DNA from: CAIKAP01 sp964574605
GTDB taxonomy: Bacteria > Verrucomicrobiota > Verrucomicrobiia > Palsa-1439
Assembly (NCBI GenBank): GCA_964574605.1
Contig: CAZNOK010000045.1
Span: 1 to 27,785 of the forward strand
Direction: 5' to 3'
Length of the DNA stretch: 27,785 nt
A program made the translations under genes and the position numbers. This document shows positions 15,251 through 23,995 of this stretch, in pieces (the stretch's first letter is position 1; each line of letters starts with the position of its first letter). The notes under the pieces were generated by a model, which did no database searches, was not told the origin of the DNA, and saw only the letters and a program-made list of their open reading frames with translations.

Positions 15251-17239
15251 ATGCGAATACTCATGAAACTACATTTGTCGCTCGGAGCTTTGTTTTGCTC
15301 GGTCCTCATCTCATCGGCTGCGCAGCCGTTTCTCGACAAGATGGATCTCTTCGAGTCCGGCAAGGACGGCTACGCGCTGTACCGCATTCCCGGCGTGGCG
15401 GTGACGAAGAAAGGCACCGCGCTCGTGTGGTGCGAGGCGCGCAAGACCGGCAAGGGCGATTGGGGGCCGATTGACGTGATGATGCGACGCAGCACTGACA
15501 GCGGGAAAACATGGTTGCCGCGCCAGTGCATCGTCCACGTCGAGGGCGAACTACCGGTCAATCCCGTTGCCGCGGCGCAGAATCTCGACAAGCCCGGCGA
15601 CAACACCGCGAACAATCCCGTCGCCATCGCCGACCACGAGACCGGCGCGGCGCATTTCCTCTATTGCCTCGAATACATGCGTTGCTTCCACATGCGCAGC
15701 GACGACGAGGGCACGACATGGTCGAAACCGGTCGAGATCACCGCAACGTTCGAGCAGTTCCGAAAAGACTACGACTGGAAAGTTATCGCCTCCGGCCCCG
15801 ATCATGGCATCCAATTGACCTACGGCCCGCACAAGGGCCGTCTCGTCGTGCCGGTCTGGATGTCGCTCGGCACCGGCGGCCACGCGCATCGTCCCTCGGT
15901 GACGGCGACAATTTACAGCGACGACCACGGCAAGACGTGGCAACGCGGCGAGATTGCCATCCCGGACAAGCCGCCGTATCGCTGGCCGAACGAGACTGTC
16001 TTGGTGCAACTCACAAACGGAAATGTGTTGCTCAACGCCCGCAGCGAGTCCGACGCGCATCGTCGCATCCAAACCAACAGCAAGGACGGCGCGACGGGCT
16101 GGACGAGGCCGGTCTTCAACAACCAGTTGCTCGAACCGATTTGCATGGGGAGCATCGTTCGTTTCAGCCGCAAGCCGAACAATGACAAGAACCGAATCAT
16201 CTTCGCCAACCCGCACAACCTCGAACGTGCCGACGGCAAGGCGAAGGAAGGCGGCAGCCGCGATCGCAAGAATCTTTCGATCAAACTGAGTTACGACGAG
16301 TGCAAGACGTGGCCGGTGAGCAAGGCGCTCGAACCCGGCTACAGCGCGTACAGCGATCTCGCGGTGTTGCCAGACGGCACGATCCTCTGTTTCTACGAGC
16401 GTGGTCGTGCCAGCGACGCGACGGCCAAGAAGCCGACGAGCTACGCTTACCTCACGCTCGCCCGTTTCAATCTCGAATGGCTCACCAACGGCAAGGACGT
16501 GCCGGCGCTCGACCAGCGCGCCAACTACGGCGCGAAGCGCGATAACTTCGAGGTCGCCGGCTGCGAAGCGTTCGTGATTCATCCGTTCAAGCCAGCGCCC
16601 GGCGGCGCGAAGCCGTGGATTTGGTACGCGCCGACCATCGGCCATCATCCGAGCACGGGCAACGCGTGGCTGTTGTCGCAACTGTTGACGAACGGTTTCT
16701 ACGTCGCCGGCATCTACGTCGGCGAGACATTTGCCAACCCGGAAAGTCGCGAGCAATACGCTGCGTTCTACCGGCACGCCACCAAGACCTATGGTCTCGC
16801 ACCGAAGGTTTGTCTGCTTGCGCAAAGCCGCGGCGGCCTGAACCACTACAACTTCGCCGCCGATCATCCCGACTGGGTCGCGTGCATCTCCGGCATCTAC
16901 ACCGTGGGCGACCTCCGCAGTTATCCGGGTCTCCAGCGCGCCGCCCCAATGTATCACTTGAGTGAAGCGGAACTCGACGCGCAGTTGGCGAAACACAATC
17001 CCGTCGAGCGGCTCGCGCCCATCGCGAAGGCGAAGATCCCGATCCTTCACATCCACGGCGATTCCGACAAAGTCGTGCCCATCGAGAAGAACAGCCAAGC
17101 CATCCGCGACCGTTACCGCGCGCTTGGCGGGCCGATGGAATTGATCGTCGTCCCCGGCCAAGGCCACAATTTCCACACGGCATTCTTCGAGTCCGACGCG
17201 ATGCGCAGCTTCATCCTGAAACACGGACTCGGTCAATGA
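15251..17239 (+). CDS. Secreted exo-alpha-sialidase (GH33-like) fused to alpha/beta hydrolase
   Basis: A 662-residue protein with a signal peptide (MKLHLSLGALFCSVLISSA after an N-terminal MRIL; an ATG at 15263 is an alternative start). The sialidase part carries YRIP at 44-47 with the first triad arginine, GDWGPIDVMMRRS, Asp boxes STDSGKTW, SDDEGTTW, SDDHGKTW and a variant SYDECKTW, and YSDLAVLPDG with the candidate nucleophile Tyr367. This favours a working exo-sialidase. After about residue 430 an alpha/beta hydrolase begins, with nucleophile elbow AQSRGG (Ser526), HGDSDKVVP (Asp604 or Asp606) and GQGHNFH (His639). The first elbow residue is Ala instead of Gly. It lies 67 bases after the SGNH fusion and overlaps the next gene by ATGA. 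The likely substrate is an O-acylated sialoglycan, which is inference. Confidence 0.85.
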   Translation: MRILMKLHLSLGALFCSVLISSAAQPFLDKMDLFESGKDGYALYRIPGVAVTKKGTALVWCEARKTGKGDWGPIDVMMRRSTDSGKTWLPRQCIVHVEGELPVNPVAAAQNLDKPGDNTANNPVAIADHETGAAHFLYCLEYMRCFHMRSDDEGTTWSKPVEITATFEQFRKDYDWKVIASGPDHGIQLTYGPHKGRLVVPVWMSLGTGGHAHRPSVTATIYSDDHGKTWQRGEIAIPDKPPYRWPNETVLVQLTNGNVLLNARSESDAHRRIQTNSKDGATGWTRPVFNNQLLEPICMGSIVRFSRKPNNDKNRIIFANPHNLERADGKAKEGGSRDRKNLSIKLSYDECKTWPVSKALEPGYSAYSDLAVLPDGTILCFYERGRASDATAKKPTSYAYLTLARFNLEWLTNGKDVPALDQRANYGAKRDNFEVAGCEAFVIHPFKPAPGGAKPWIWYAPTIGHHPSTGNAWLLSQLLTNGFYVAGIYVGETFANPESREQYAAFYRHATKTYGLAPKVCLLAQSRGGLNHYNFAADHPDWVACISGIYTVGDLRSYPGLQRAAPMYHLSEAELDAQLAKHNPVERLAPIAKAKIPILHIHGDSDKVVPIEKNSQAIRDRYRALGGPMELIVVPGQGHNFHTAFFESDAMRSFILKHGLGQ

Positions 17240-20200
17240 TGCACCTGCTGCTGCTCGCCTCGGCGCTGCTGTTCGAAACGACCTGCGTTTTCCCCGTTGC
17301 GCCGAAGAACAGACCCAACTACCGGATCCCTGCGATCCTTCAGGCGCCGAACGGCGACGTGCTCATCTTCGCCGAGAAGCGGAACGACGGTCCCGGCGAC
17401 GTCGGCAACACCGACATCGTTTGCAAACGCAGCCACGACAAAGGCCGCGCGTGGAGCGCCGAGCAGGTGATCTTCGACGACGGCGACCGTTGCTGCACTG
17501 ACATCACCGTTGGCATCGAGCGCGCCGCGAAGAAGATCTGGCTCTTCTTCCTGCGCGACAAAAAGAAATATGCCTACTTCACGAGCACCGACAGCGGCGC
17601 GACGTGGCAGGGGCCGGTTTCGATTCACGAACAGGTCACCAAGCCCGAATGGGACAAACTTGGCGGCAAGACTAAGAGCCGGACGGAGTGGGAGAAAGGC
17701 TGGGCGCAACGCTACGGCGTCGGGCCGGGAAACGCGATGGTGCAACTCAAGTCGGGACGCCTTGTCGTCCCGGCGCGGCATCGCGAGGACATCGGCGGCG
17801 GACGGCTCCGAAGTTTCTCGCATTGTTTCTACAGCGACGACCACGGCGCGACGTGGAAACTCGGCGGCACGGTCGGCGTGAACACGAGCGAGTGCCAGTT
17901 GGTCGAGTCGGCCAACGGCGATCTGATGCTCATCAGCCGCGACGAAAGCTCCGAGGATTCGCCGGCCAATCTGCGTCATCGCGTGGCCATCAGCAAGGAC
18001 GGCGGCGAGACGTGGGGGCCAACGCGACGCGCCGAGCAACTCATCACGCCGCGTTGTCACGGCGCGGTCGAACGCTACGACAAGAGTCGCCTGTTGTTCT
18101 CCAGTCCAGCATCACCATTCCGACAAAAGGAGCACCCGTATGGTCGGACCAATCTCACCGTCCGCGTGAGTTGCGACGAAGGTGCGACATGGAGCGCGGG
18201 CCGGCCAATTTGGCCGTATCCATCCTCGTACTCCGACCTCGCGGTGCTCGATGATGGAACCATCGGTCTCGTCTATGAGCGCGCCAACAAAGGCAGCACG
18301 CATTACTGGGATGAACTTCACTTTGCGCGCTTCAGCCTCGATTGGCTCGGTGGCACACTGCCGATCAAGCTGGCCTCGGAGATCGTTGTCGGCGGAGTGA
18401 CGTTGCGGCCGGAGTCGCCGCCGCGCGGATTGAAGACTGATGCGACGCTAGGCGTGATGTTGAACAGCACGATGCAGGCGTCGGTCTTGCACTACATTCC
18501 CGGCTATCGCGCCGATGTCATGCGAGCGATCAAGACGCCGGGCGGCGATTATCTCGCGGTGGTCGTTGCCGGCGAGGGGCTGACTGGCGGCAAGGGACAT
18601 TACGCGCCGGCGAAAGTGGATTACAATCTGAAGGCAAACGACCTGCTGGCGTATCGTTCCTCTGACAAAGGAAAAACGTGGAGCGGCCCGACGGTGTTGT
18701 TCCCTGTGCCGTACAGCATGCACGGTTTTGTGCCGCTGATCCCGCGCGGCACGAAGCGGGTTTATTGTTTCGGCACCGAGCCGGTGCCGGCGTTGCGCGA
18801 GGGCCGCGAGAACGCGCCGATTGCGTTTCGTTACTCCGATGACGACGGACGGACTTGGTCGGCGCCGACAATCATCCGCCCGCAAAACGATCCGGACTTC
18901 AAGGGCATGTCCTGCTTGAACATGACCGAGACCGACGCTGGCACATGGCTCATCGGTTCACACGCGGCCGATTGGAGAACGGAGCAGAAGAAAAACCGGG
19001 TGGCAACGCGCCAGTATCTGTTGCGCAGCGAGGACCGCGGAAAGACGTGGACGGTGCTGCCGGGGCCGCGTCCACAAGGCTGGTTCGTGCCAGAATTCGA
19101 CCGGATGGACGAGGCGCGACCGCTGGCGCTGGGCGGAGGCAAAGTGCTGATGCACGCGCGCACGCCGGAAGGACATCTCTGGGAGATGCGCAGCGACGAC
19201 GACGGCAAGACGTGGAGCCAGCCGAAGCCGACGCCGATTGTACAGCCTGACGCGCCGCCGATGTTCTTCACGTTGTCGGACGCCAAGACGCTGATTGTGT
19301 TCCATCACAACAACTACGACCCGAATAACCCACATTTCGGCGGCGAATCGCGCAACCAGCTTTGGTTCACGACCTCGACCGACGAAGGCCGGACGTGGAG
19401 CGAGCCGCGCTTCGTGATGGCCAGCGTCAACGAGAACCGGCGCGAGCAGATCTCCTACGTTGACCTGCTGGCGGACAAAGGCAACCTGCACTTGTTCGTT
19501 CCGTACGGCTGGAAACAAACGTTGCGCGTGCGATTCAACGAGCGCGATCTCGCGAAGATGCCCACCAAGGCCACTCTCGCTGCCGCGCCCGGCATTCCCA
19601 ATTTCGCCAGCCAACTCGCCTCGAAAATCCAGCCGACTCGGAGTCTCATCTACAAAAAGATTGGCGGCCACGATTTGCGCCTCGATGTTTTCGAGCCTGC
19701 TAACCTGAAACCCGGCGACAGTCGCGCGTGTTTTGTCTCGATTCACGGCGGCGGCTGGATGCGGGGCGATCCGCGCTCAATGTATGCGTTTGCGGATCAC
19801 TGCGCCACGCTCGGCATGGTGGCCATCAGCGTCCAATACCGGCTCTACAGGCCGGGCACGGACGTGACGGTGTTCGAGTGCGTGAAGGATGCGCGCTCGG
19901 CGGTGCGTTACGTTCGCGCACATACCGCCGAGCTGGGAATTGATCCGCAGAAGATCATCGTCAACGGCGCTTCCGCCGGCGGACACCTCGCCGCCGCGAC
20001 GGCGATGTTCGACGTCAACCAAGCCGGCGAAAACACGATTGTTTCGTGCACGCCGAACGCGCTCGTGCTTTTCTCGCCGGTCATTGATACCTCGACAGAA
20101 GGCTACGGCAACGCGAAGGTTGGCGACCGTTGGCGCGAACTTTCGCCCGCCCATCAAGTGCGTCGCGGCCTGCCGCCGACGATTCTGTTTCACGGCACCG

Positions 20201-20394
20201 CCGACACCACGACGCCGTTCAAGGGCGCGCAGGTTTTCCACGACGCGATGCTGCACGCCGGCAACCGGTGCGAACTGGTCGCCATCGAAGGCGCGATTCA
20301 CACCTACATGTTCAAGGACGCGGCGCTCCACGCTGACACGTTGAAGAAGATGGATGCGTTTTTCGCCTCGCTCGGTTTTTGCGAGAAGCATTGA
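17236..20394 (+). CDS. Double sialidase-type propeller fused to HSL-type esterase
   Basis: A 1052-residue three-part protein whose start overlaps the previous stop. Part one (about 15-375) is a GH33-like propeller with YRIP at 29-32, five Asp boxes (SHDKGRAW, STDSGATW, SDDHGATW, SKDGGETW, SCDEGATW) and YSDLAVLDDG with Tyr332. Part two (about 400-785) is a second propeller, also with five Asp boxes (SSDKGKTW, SDDDGRTW, SEDRGKTW, SDDDGKTW, STDEGRTW) but no YRIP that I can find. Part three (about 800-1052) is a hormone-sensitive-lipase-like esterase: oxyanion HGGGW at 837-841, GASAGG with Ser913, Asp990 in HGTAD and His1022. The hydrophobic N-terminus (LLLLASALLF) is a short, weakly charged signal candidate. 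The layout suggests one polypeptide that de-esterifies and cleaves a sugar from the same glycan. Confidence 0.85.
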   Translation: MMHLLLLASALLFETTCVFPVAPKNRPNYRIPAILQAPNGDVLIFAEKRNDGPGDVGNTDIVCKRSHDKGRAWSAEQVIFDDGDRCCTDITVGIERAAKKIWLFFLRDKKKYAYFTSTDSGATWQGPVSIHEQVTKPEWDKLGGKTKSRTEWEKGWAQRYGVGPGNAMVQLKSGRLVVPARHREDIGGGRLRSFSHCFYSDDHGATWKLGGTVGVNTSECQLVESANGDLMLISRDESSEDSPANLRHRVAISKDGGETWGPTRRAEQLITPRCHGAVERYDKSRLLFSSPASPFRQKEHPYGRTNLTVRVSCDEGATWSAGRPIWPYPSSYSDLAVLDDGTIGLVYERANKGSTHYWDELHFARFSLDWLGGTLPIKLASEIVVGGVTLRPESPPRGLKTDATLGVMLNSTMQASVLHYIPGYRADVMRAIKTPGGDYLAVVVAGEGLTGGKGHYAPAKVDYNLKANDLLAYRSSDKGKTWSGPTVLFPVPYSMHGFVPLIPRGTKRVYCFGTEPVPALREGRENAPIAFRYSDDDGRTWSAPTIIRPQNDPDFKGMSCLNMTETDAGTWLIGSHAADWRTEQKKNRVATRQYLLRSEDRGKTWTVLPGPRPQGWFVPEFDRMDEARPLALGGGKVLMHARTPEGHLWEMRSDDDGKTWSQPKPTPIVQPDAPPMFFTLSDAKTLIVFHHNNYDPNNPHFGGESRNQLWFTTSTDEGRTWSEPRFVMASVNENRREQISYVDLLADKGNLHLFVPYGWKQTLRVRFNERDLAKMPTKATLAAAPGIPNFASQLASKIQPTRSLIYKKIGGHDLRLDVFEPANLKPGDSRACFVSIHGGGWMRGDPRSMYAFADHCATLGMVAISVQYRLYRPGTDVTVFECVKDARSAVRYVRAHTAELGIDPQKIIVNGASAGGHLAAATAMFDVNQAGENTIVSCTPNALVLFSPVIDTSTEGYGNAKVGDRWRELSPAHQVRRGLPPTILFHGTADTTTPFKGAQVFHDAMLHAGNRCELVAIEGAIHTYMFKDAALHADTLKKMDAFFASLGFCEKH

Positions 20395-20519
20395 CGGACC
20401 ATGGACGAGGCCGGTTACAGGCTTGCAGAATGTGTGCGGGTCTGGTTTGATGTGGGCGTATGCACGTTTCCCATTCATCCACGGTCATCCGCCGTCGGCA
20501 GGTAAATCTTGCCGGCCCG

Positions 20520-20524
20520 GGAGG
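20520..20524 (+). promoter_or_regulatory. Ribosome binding site of the CoA ligase
   Basis: GGAGG lies 9 bases before the ATG at 20534. It fixes that start against a 60-codon upstream extension of the same open frame that would overlap the preceding gene. Confidence 0.75.
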
Positions 20525-20533
20525 AAATCGCTC

Positions 20534-22111
20534 ATGACGAAGCTCGAATTTCCGGAACACTTCAATGTCGTCAGCGTGTTGGTGGATTCCCACCTGACCC
20601 AAGGCCGTGGCCATAAAACCGCGATTCTGTGCGGCGATGAGGTGATTACCTACCGGGACCTCTACGAGCGGGTCAACCGCGTGGGAAACCTCCTGCGTCA
20701 ACTCGGCGTGCGCATGGAGGAACGCATCGCCATCCTCGTCCCGGACTCACCCGAATGCGTGTATGCGTTTTTCGGCGCCATGAAGATCGGGGCTGTCTCC
20801 ATCCCGATCAACACCAACCTGCTCGCCGAAGATTACGAGTGCCTGCTCAACGATTGCCGGGCCAGGGTTGTGATCGTCCATTGCTCGCTGCTCGGCAAGA
20901 TCACGGAGATCCGCGACCGATTGCCTTTTGTCGAGCATGTCATCGTGGCCGACGAACCGGTCACGGGATTCGCCGACCTGGCCCAACTCATGACCACGGC
21001 CTCCCCGGTTCTGGACTGCGCCGACACGCGCAAAGACGACTCTGCTTTCTGGCTCTACAGTTCCGGCACCACCGGCGCCCTCAAGGGAACCGTCCACCTG
21101 CATCACGACATGATTGTCGAGGCGGACCTGTACGCCAAAGGAACCATCGGCCTGCAAGAATCGGACGTGTCGTTCTCGATTGCCAAGCTGTTCTTCGCCT
21201 ACGGGTTGGGCAACGGGTTGTATTTCCCGCTGCGCGTGGGGGCCACGACCGTGCTGTTGCCGGGCCGGCCGCTGCCGGAGGCGGTCTTCGAGGTGCTCGA
21301 CCGTTATCATCCCACGGTGTTCTACGGCGTGCCGACCAGTTACGCGGCCTTGTTGCACGCCGCTGAGCACAACGACCGCACGAGCCTCGGCCGCGTGCGG
21401 ATGTGCATCTCCGCCGGCGAACCGCTTCCCAAACCCATCTTCGAGAAATGGCACAAGCGGTTCGGCGTCGAAATCCTCGATGGCATCGGTTCGACTGAAA
21501 TCCTGCACATCTACATTTCCAACCGGCCGGGCCGGGTGAAGGCGGGAAGCACGGGCGAACTTGTGGAAGGCTACGAGGCGCGCATCGTGGACGAAGATGG
21601 CAAAGACCTCCCCGTCGGAGAAACCGGCACACTCTTGATCAAGGGCGACAGCATCGCCGCCGGCTACTGGAACAAACACGAGACGACCCGGAAGACATTT
21701 CTCGGCGAGTGGATCAACACGCACGACAAGTTCCACATGGACAAGGACGGCTATTATTGGTACGCGGGACGGACTGACGACATGATGAAAGTCAGCGGCC
21801 TAGCCGTCTGGCCGGCGGACGTCGAGGCGATGCTGCTCGGGCATCCAGCCGTGTTGGAGTGCGGCGTCGCGGGCGTGCCGGATGCCGACAAGCTGATCAA
21901 GCCGTGGGCGTTCATCGTCCTGAAGAAAGGCTACCAGCCATCCGACGAACTGGCCCGCGAGTTACAAACACTCGTCAAGACCCACGCCGCACCGCACAAA
22001 TATCCGCGCGTGGTCAAGTTTGTGCACGAGCTTCCCAAGACTGCCTCCGGCAAGATTCAACGCTTCAAACTCCGCAAGATCGGCGCCGCCGAGAGCCACC
22101 CTAAAACTTGA
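20534..22111 (+). CDS. Benzoate-CoA ligase-family acyl-CoA synthetase
   Basis: This 525-residue ANL-superfamily enzyme activates a carboxylic acid through an acyl-AMP to its CoA ester. The P-loop-like motif SSGTTGALKG is at 176-185. The stretch AKLFFAYGLGNGLYFPL is a hallmark of the benzoate-CoA ligase branch. LDGIGSTEILHIYISNRPG, YAGRTDDMMKVSG and the C-terminal SGKIQRFKLR with catalytic Lys507 complete the fold. Benzoate or a related aryl acid is the likely substrate, though some members accept other acids. It is the only plus-strand gene of this region. Its 3' end overlaps the convergent KAS III gene by 11 bases. The facing operon encodes an HgdB/BcrB-like protein and its activator, consistent with anaerobic handling of the CoA ester. 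Confidence 0.88.
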   Translation: MTKLEFPEHFNVVSVLVDSHLTQGRGHKTAILCGDEVITYRDLYERVNRVGNLLRQLGVRMEERIAILVPDSPECVYAFFGAMKIGAVSIPINTNLLAEDYECLLNDCRARVVIVHCSLLGKITEIRDRLPFVEHVIVADEPVTGFADLAQLMTTASPVLDCADTRKDDSAFWLYSSGTTGALKGTVHLHHDMIVEADLYAKGTIGLQESDVSFSIAKLFFAYGLGNGLYFPLRVGATTVLLPGRPLPEAVFEVLDRYHPTVFYGVPTSYAALLHAAEHNDRTSLGRVRMCISAGEPLPKPIFEKWHKRFGVEILDGIGSTEILHIYISNRPGRVKAGSTGELVEGYEARIVDEDGKDLPVGETGTLLIKGDSIAAGYWNKHETTRKTFLGEWINTHDKFHMDKDGYYWYAGRTDDMMKVSGLAVWPADVEAMLLGHPAVLECGVAGVPDADKLIKPWAFIVLKKGYQPSDELARELQTLVKTHAAPHKYPRVVKFVHELPKTASGKIQRFKLRKIGAAESHPKT

Positions 22112-23102
22112 GCAGCGCCGACGCCCACACAAAGCCGGACCCGAACGCCACGAGCATCACGCGTTTCCCATCGCGAACCATCCCGCCGCGTCGCGCCTGA
22201 TCGAGCGCCACCGGCAGACACGCCGACGCCATGTTGCCGTACTCCTCGACGTTCACGAACACCTTGCTTTGCGGGACTTTGACCTGCGCGACGATCGCTT
22301 CGAGCATCCGCAGGTTCGCCTGGTGCGGGATCAGCACGTCAATGTCATCCAACGTCAGGCCGTTGGCCTTCAACGACTCGAACACCGCCTCGGACATCCG
22401 CGCCACACCGTTCTCGAACACGGCCTTCCCGTCCATTCGGAAGTGGACGCGCCCGGCTTCAACATCTTCCTTGGAGATGTAGGAGGTGCGCCCGGAACCA
22501 CTGCCGGGCGCGGCGGTGTACAACGCCTTCGCTCCGCGGCCATCGGCGTGAAGAATCGTGGACAGGATCCCCCGGTTTGGATCATCCGACGCCCCGACCA
22601 CGACCGCGCCCGCGCCGTCGCCCAGCAGAATGCCGATGTTGCGTCCGTCGTACGAGCCGTCAATCCGCTTCGACAACATCTCGGCGCAAACGATGAGCAC
22701 ATGACGGTAGGCGCCCGCCTTGATGAAGCTGTCGGCAATGGCCAGCCCGTAAATCAGCCCGGCGCATTGCTGCCGTATTTCCAAGACCGGAGTCCCCGGC
22801 AGATTGAGTTTCGCCTGCAAGAAGAACGCCGTGCCCGGGTCCGCATGGTCCGGCGTGATCGTGTTCATGATCAGCAGATCAATGTCCTTCATCTGCAAGC
22901 CGGCATCCTTGACGGCGGCCTGCGCCGCGAGCACGCCGAGATCGCTGGCAGCCACGTCCGGCTCCGCGTGCCGGCGGCGATGGACTCCGGTGCGCTCCAC
23001 AATGAATTTGTCGGTGGTGTCCATGATCTTCATGAGGTCGAAGTTGGTCACCACTTTGGGGGGCAGGTAATGCCCGGTGCCGAGGATGCGTGAGGTTGTC
23101 AT
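22101..23102 (-). CDS. Ketoacyl-ACP synthase III-family enzyme (FabH-like)
   Basis: This 333-residue thiolase-fold condensing enzyme has a full KAS III triad: Cys113 in RQQCAGLIYG, His260 in PHQAN and Asn290 in EYGNMAS. GDGAGAVVV is the typical glycine-rich loop. KAS III enzymes condense an acyl-CoA starter with malonyl-ACP. No ACP or other fatty-acid gene is nearby, so a dedicated primer-type role with a CoA ester from the neighbouring ligase is possible. I start at the ATG at 23102, which overlaps the upstream TGA as ATGA. The longer open frame upstream is the shadow of the metallo-hydrolase gene. It is the last gene of the minus-strand operon. Its exact acyl substrate is not readable from sequence. 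Confidence 0.88.
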   Translation of the reverse strand: MTTSRILGTGHYLPPKVVTNFDLMKIMDTTDKFIVERTGVHRRRHAEPDVAASDLGVLAAQAAVKDAGLQMKDIDLLIMNTITPDHADPGTAFFLQAKLNLPGTPVLEIRQQCAGLIYGLAIADSFIKAGAYRHVLIVCAEMLSKRIDGSYDGRNIGILLGDGAGAVVVGASDDPNRGILSTILHADGRGAKALYTAAPGSGSGRTSYISKEDVEAGRVHFRMDGKAVFENGVARMSEAVFESLKANGLTLDDIDVLIPHQANLRMLEAIVAQVKVPQSKVFVNVEEYGNMASACLPVALDQARRGGMVRDGKRVMLVAFGSGFVWASALLKF

Positions 23103-23995
23103 ATCTCTGCGATGCCTGCGTGTTGCAACGACTGTTTGATGAGCAAGGCGCAACTCTTCTGGAAGAAATCCAGCGGCAGCAACTGCGTCTTGGCGAACAC
23201 TTCCAAGCCGAGCTGTTCCGCCAGCGTGCGCGATGGTTTGCCGCTCTTTGTTTCGTCCACGATCCGCTGGTGATACGCTTCCGTGGCCGCAATGGCGCCG
23301 TCGAAATAGGCGGCCACTTCCTTCGCGCCTTTGATCACGGCGTTGTGGCTCAGACAAAGCGCGTCCGCCTTCAACGCAGACAGTTTGCGAATCGAGGCGA
23401 GCGTGGCGGCGTAACCGGTAAAGTAATTCGGCCACCGCCAGTCCTGTTCCGGCAGGTAATACCCGGTGACATCGGAGACGATGAGGATTCCACGGTCCGG
23501 TTCATGGAAGCTCAGGCTGCAATCGCTGTGTCCCGGCGTTTCCAGCACAAAAAAAGTTCCGACCTTGTCGCCTTCCTTGATCACGCGGTCCACCGCGATC
23601 TTCATCTCCGCCGGCCGCTGGGAGTTGTCGGCTTCGGTAATCGAACGCGACTGGTGGAGAGCGTTGGTCAGCAACTGGTCGGTCTTGCAAAAGAACGAAA
23701 CGGCTTTCTCGATGCTGAGCGTCTTGGCGGCCAATCCCGAGGCGAGCACCGTGACGCCGGGAAATAGCTTCCGGAAGACGGGCACGCCCATCACGTGATC
23801 CGGATGCGCGTGGGTGATGACCAACTGCTTGACCGGCGGGACGCCAAGCGACGCCATCTGCCGGGCGATCACCGGCACGACCGAACTGATGGCGGCTTCG
23901 AAGACGATGTCTTGGAAACAGAACACCGGATACTCAAACGTGCCCAGCATCCAAAAGTCGTCGCCGATTTTCGCCGGGGGATTCTTTATGAACAT
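23099..23995 (-). CDS. Metallo-beta-lactamase-fold hydrolase
   Basis: This 298-residue protein has the complete metal site of the fold: THAHPDH (His62, His64, Asp66, His67), His156 in ETPGHSDCS, Asp175 in VSDVTGYY and His217 in LSHNA. No signal peptide is seen, so it is likely cytoplasmic. Family members include thioesterases, lactonases and glyoxalase II. In an operon of CoA-ester enzymes a thioesterase-like job is plausible but unproven. AGGAG lies 7 bases before the ATG at 23995. The gene overlaps its upstream neighbour by 10 bases and its downstream neighbour by 4, so co-translation is likely. A cluster of Trp and Tyr residues at 179-195 may line the substrate pocket. Confidence 0.85.
   Translation of the reverse strand: MFIKNPPAKIGDDFWMLGTFEYPVFCFQDIVFEAAISSVVPVIARQMASLGVPPVKQLVITHAHPDHVMGVPVFRKLFPGVTVLASGLAAKTLSIEKAVSFFCKTDQLLTNALHQSRSITEADNSQRPAEMKIAVDRVIKEGDKVGTFFVLETPGHSDCSLSFHEPDRGILIVSDVTGYYLPEQDWRWPNYFTGYAATLASIRKLSALKADALCLSHNAVIKGAKEVAAYFDGAIAATEAYHQRIVDETKSGKPSRTLAEQLGLEVFAKTQLLPLDFFQKSCALLIKQSLQHAGIAEI

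Noticed and set aside
15551..17236. 561-residue minus-strand open frame opposite the sialidase-hydrolase gene
   Set aside because: It is antisense to a gene with clear GH33 and hydrolase motifs, is rich in Arg/Val/Ala without recognisable domains, and is an expected by-product of GC-rich codon use.
22020..23093. 357-residue plus-strand open frame over the KAS III gene
   Set aside because: It is antisense to a gene with an intact Cys/His/Asn triad and has no recognisable motif.
23103..23435. N-terminal extension of the KAS III frame
   Set aside because: The 111 extra residues overlap the metallo-hydrolase gene and do not resemble KAS III; the ATGA overlap gives the natural start.
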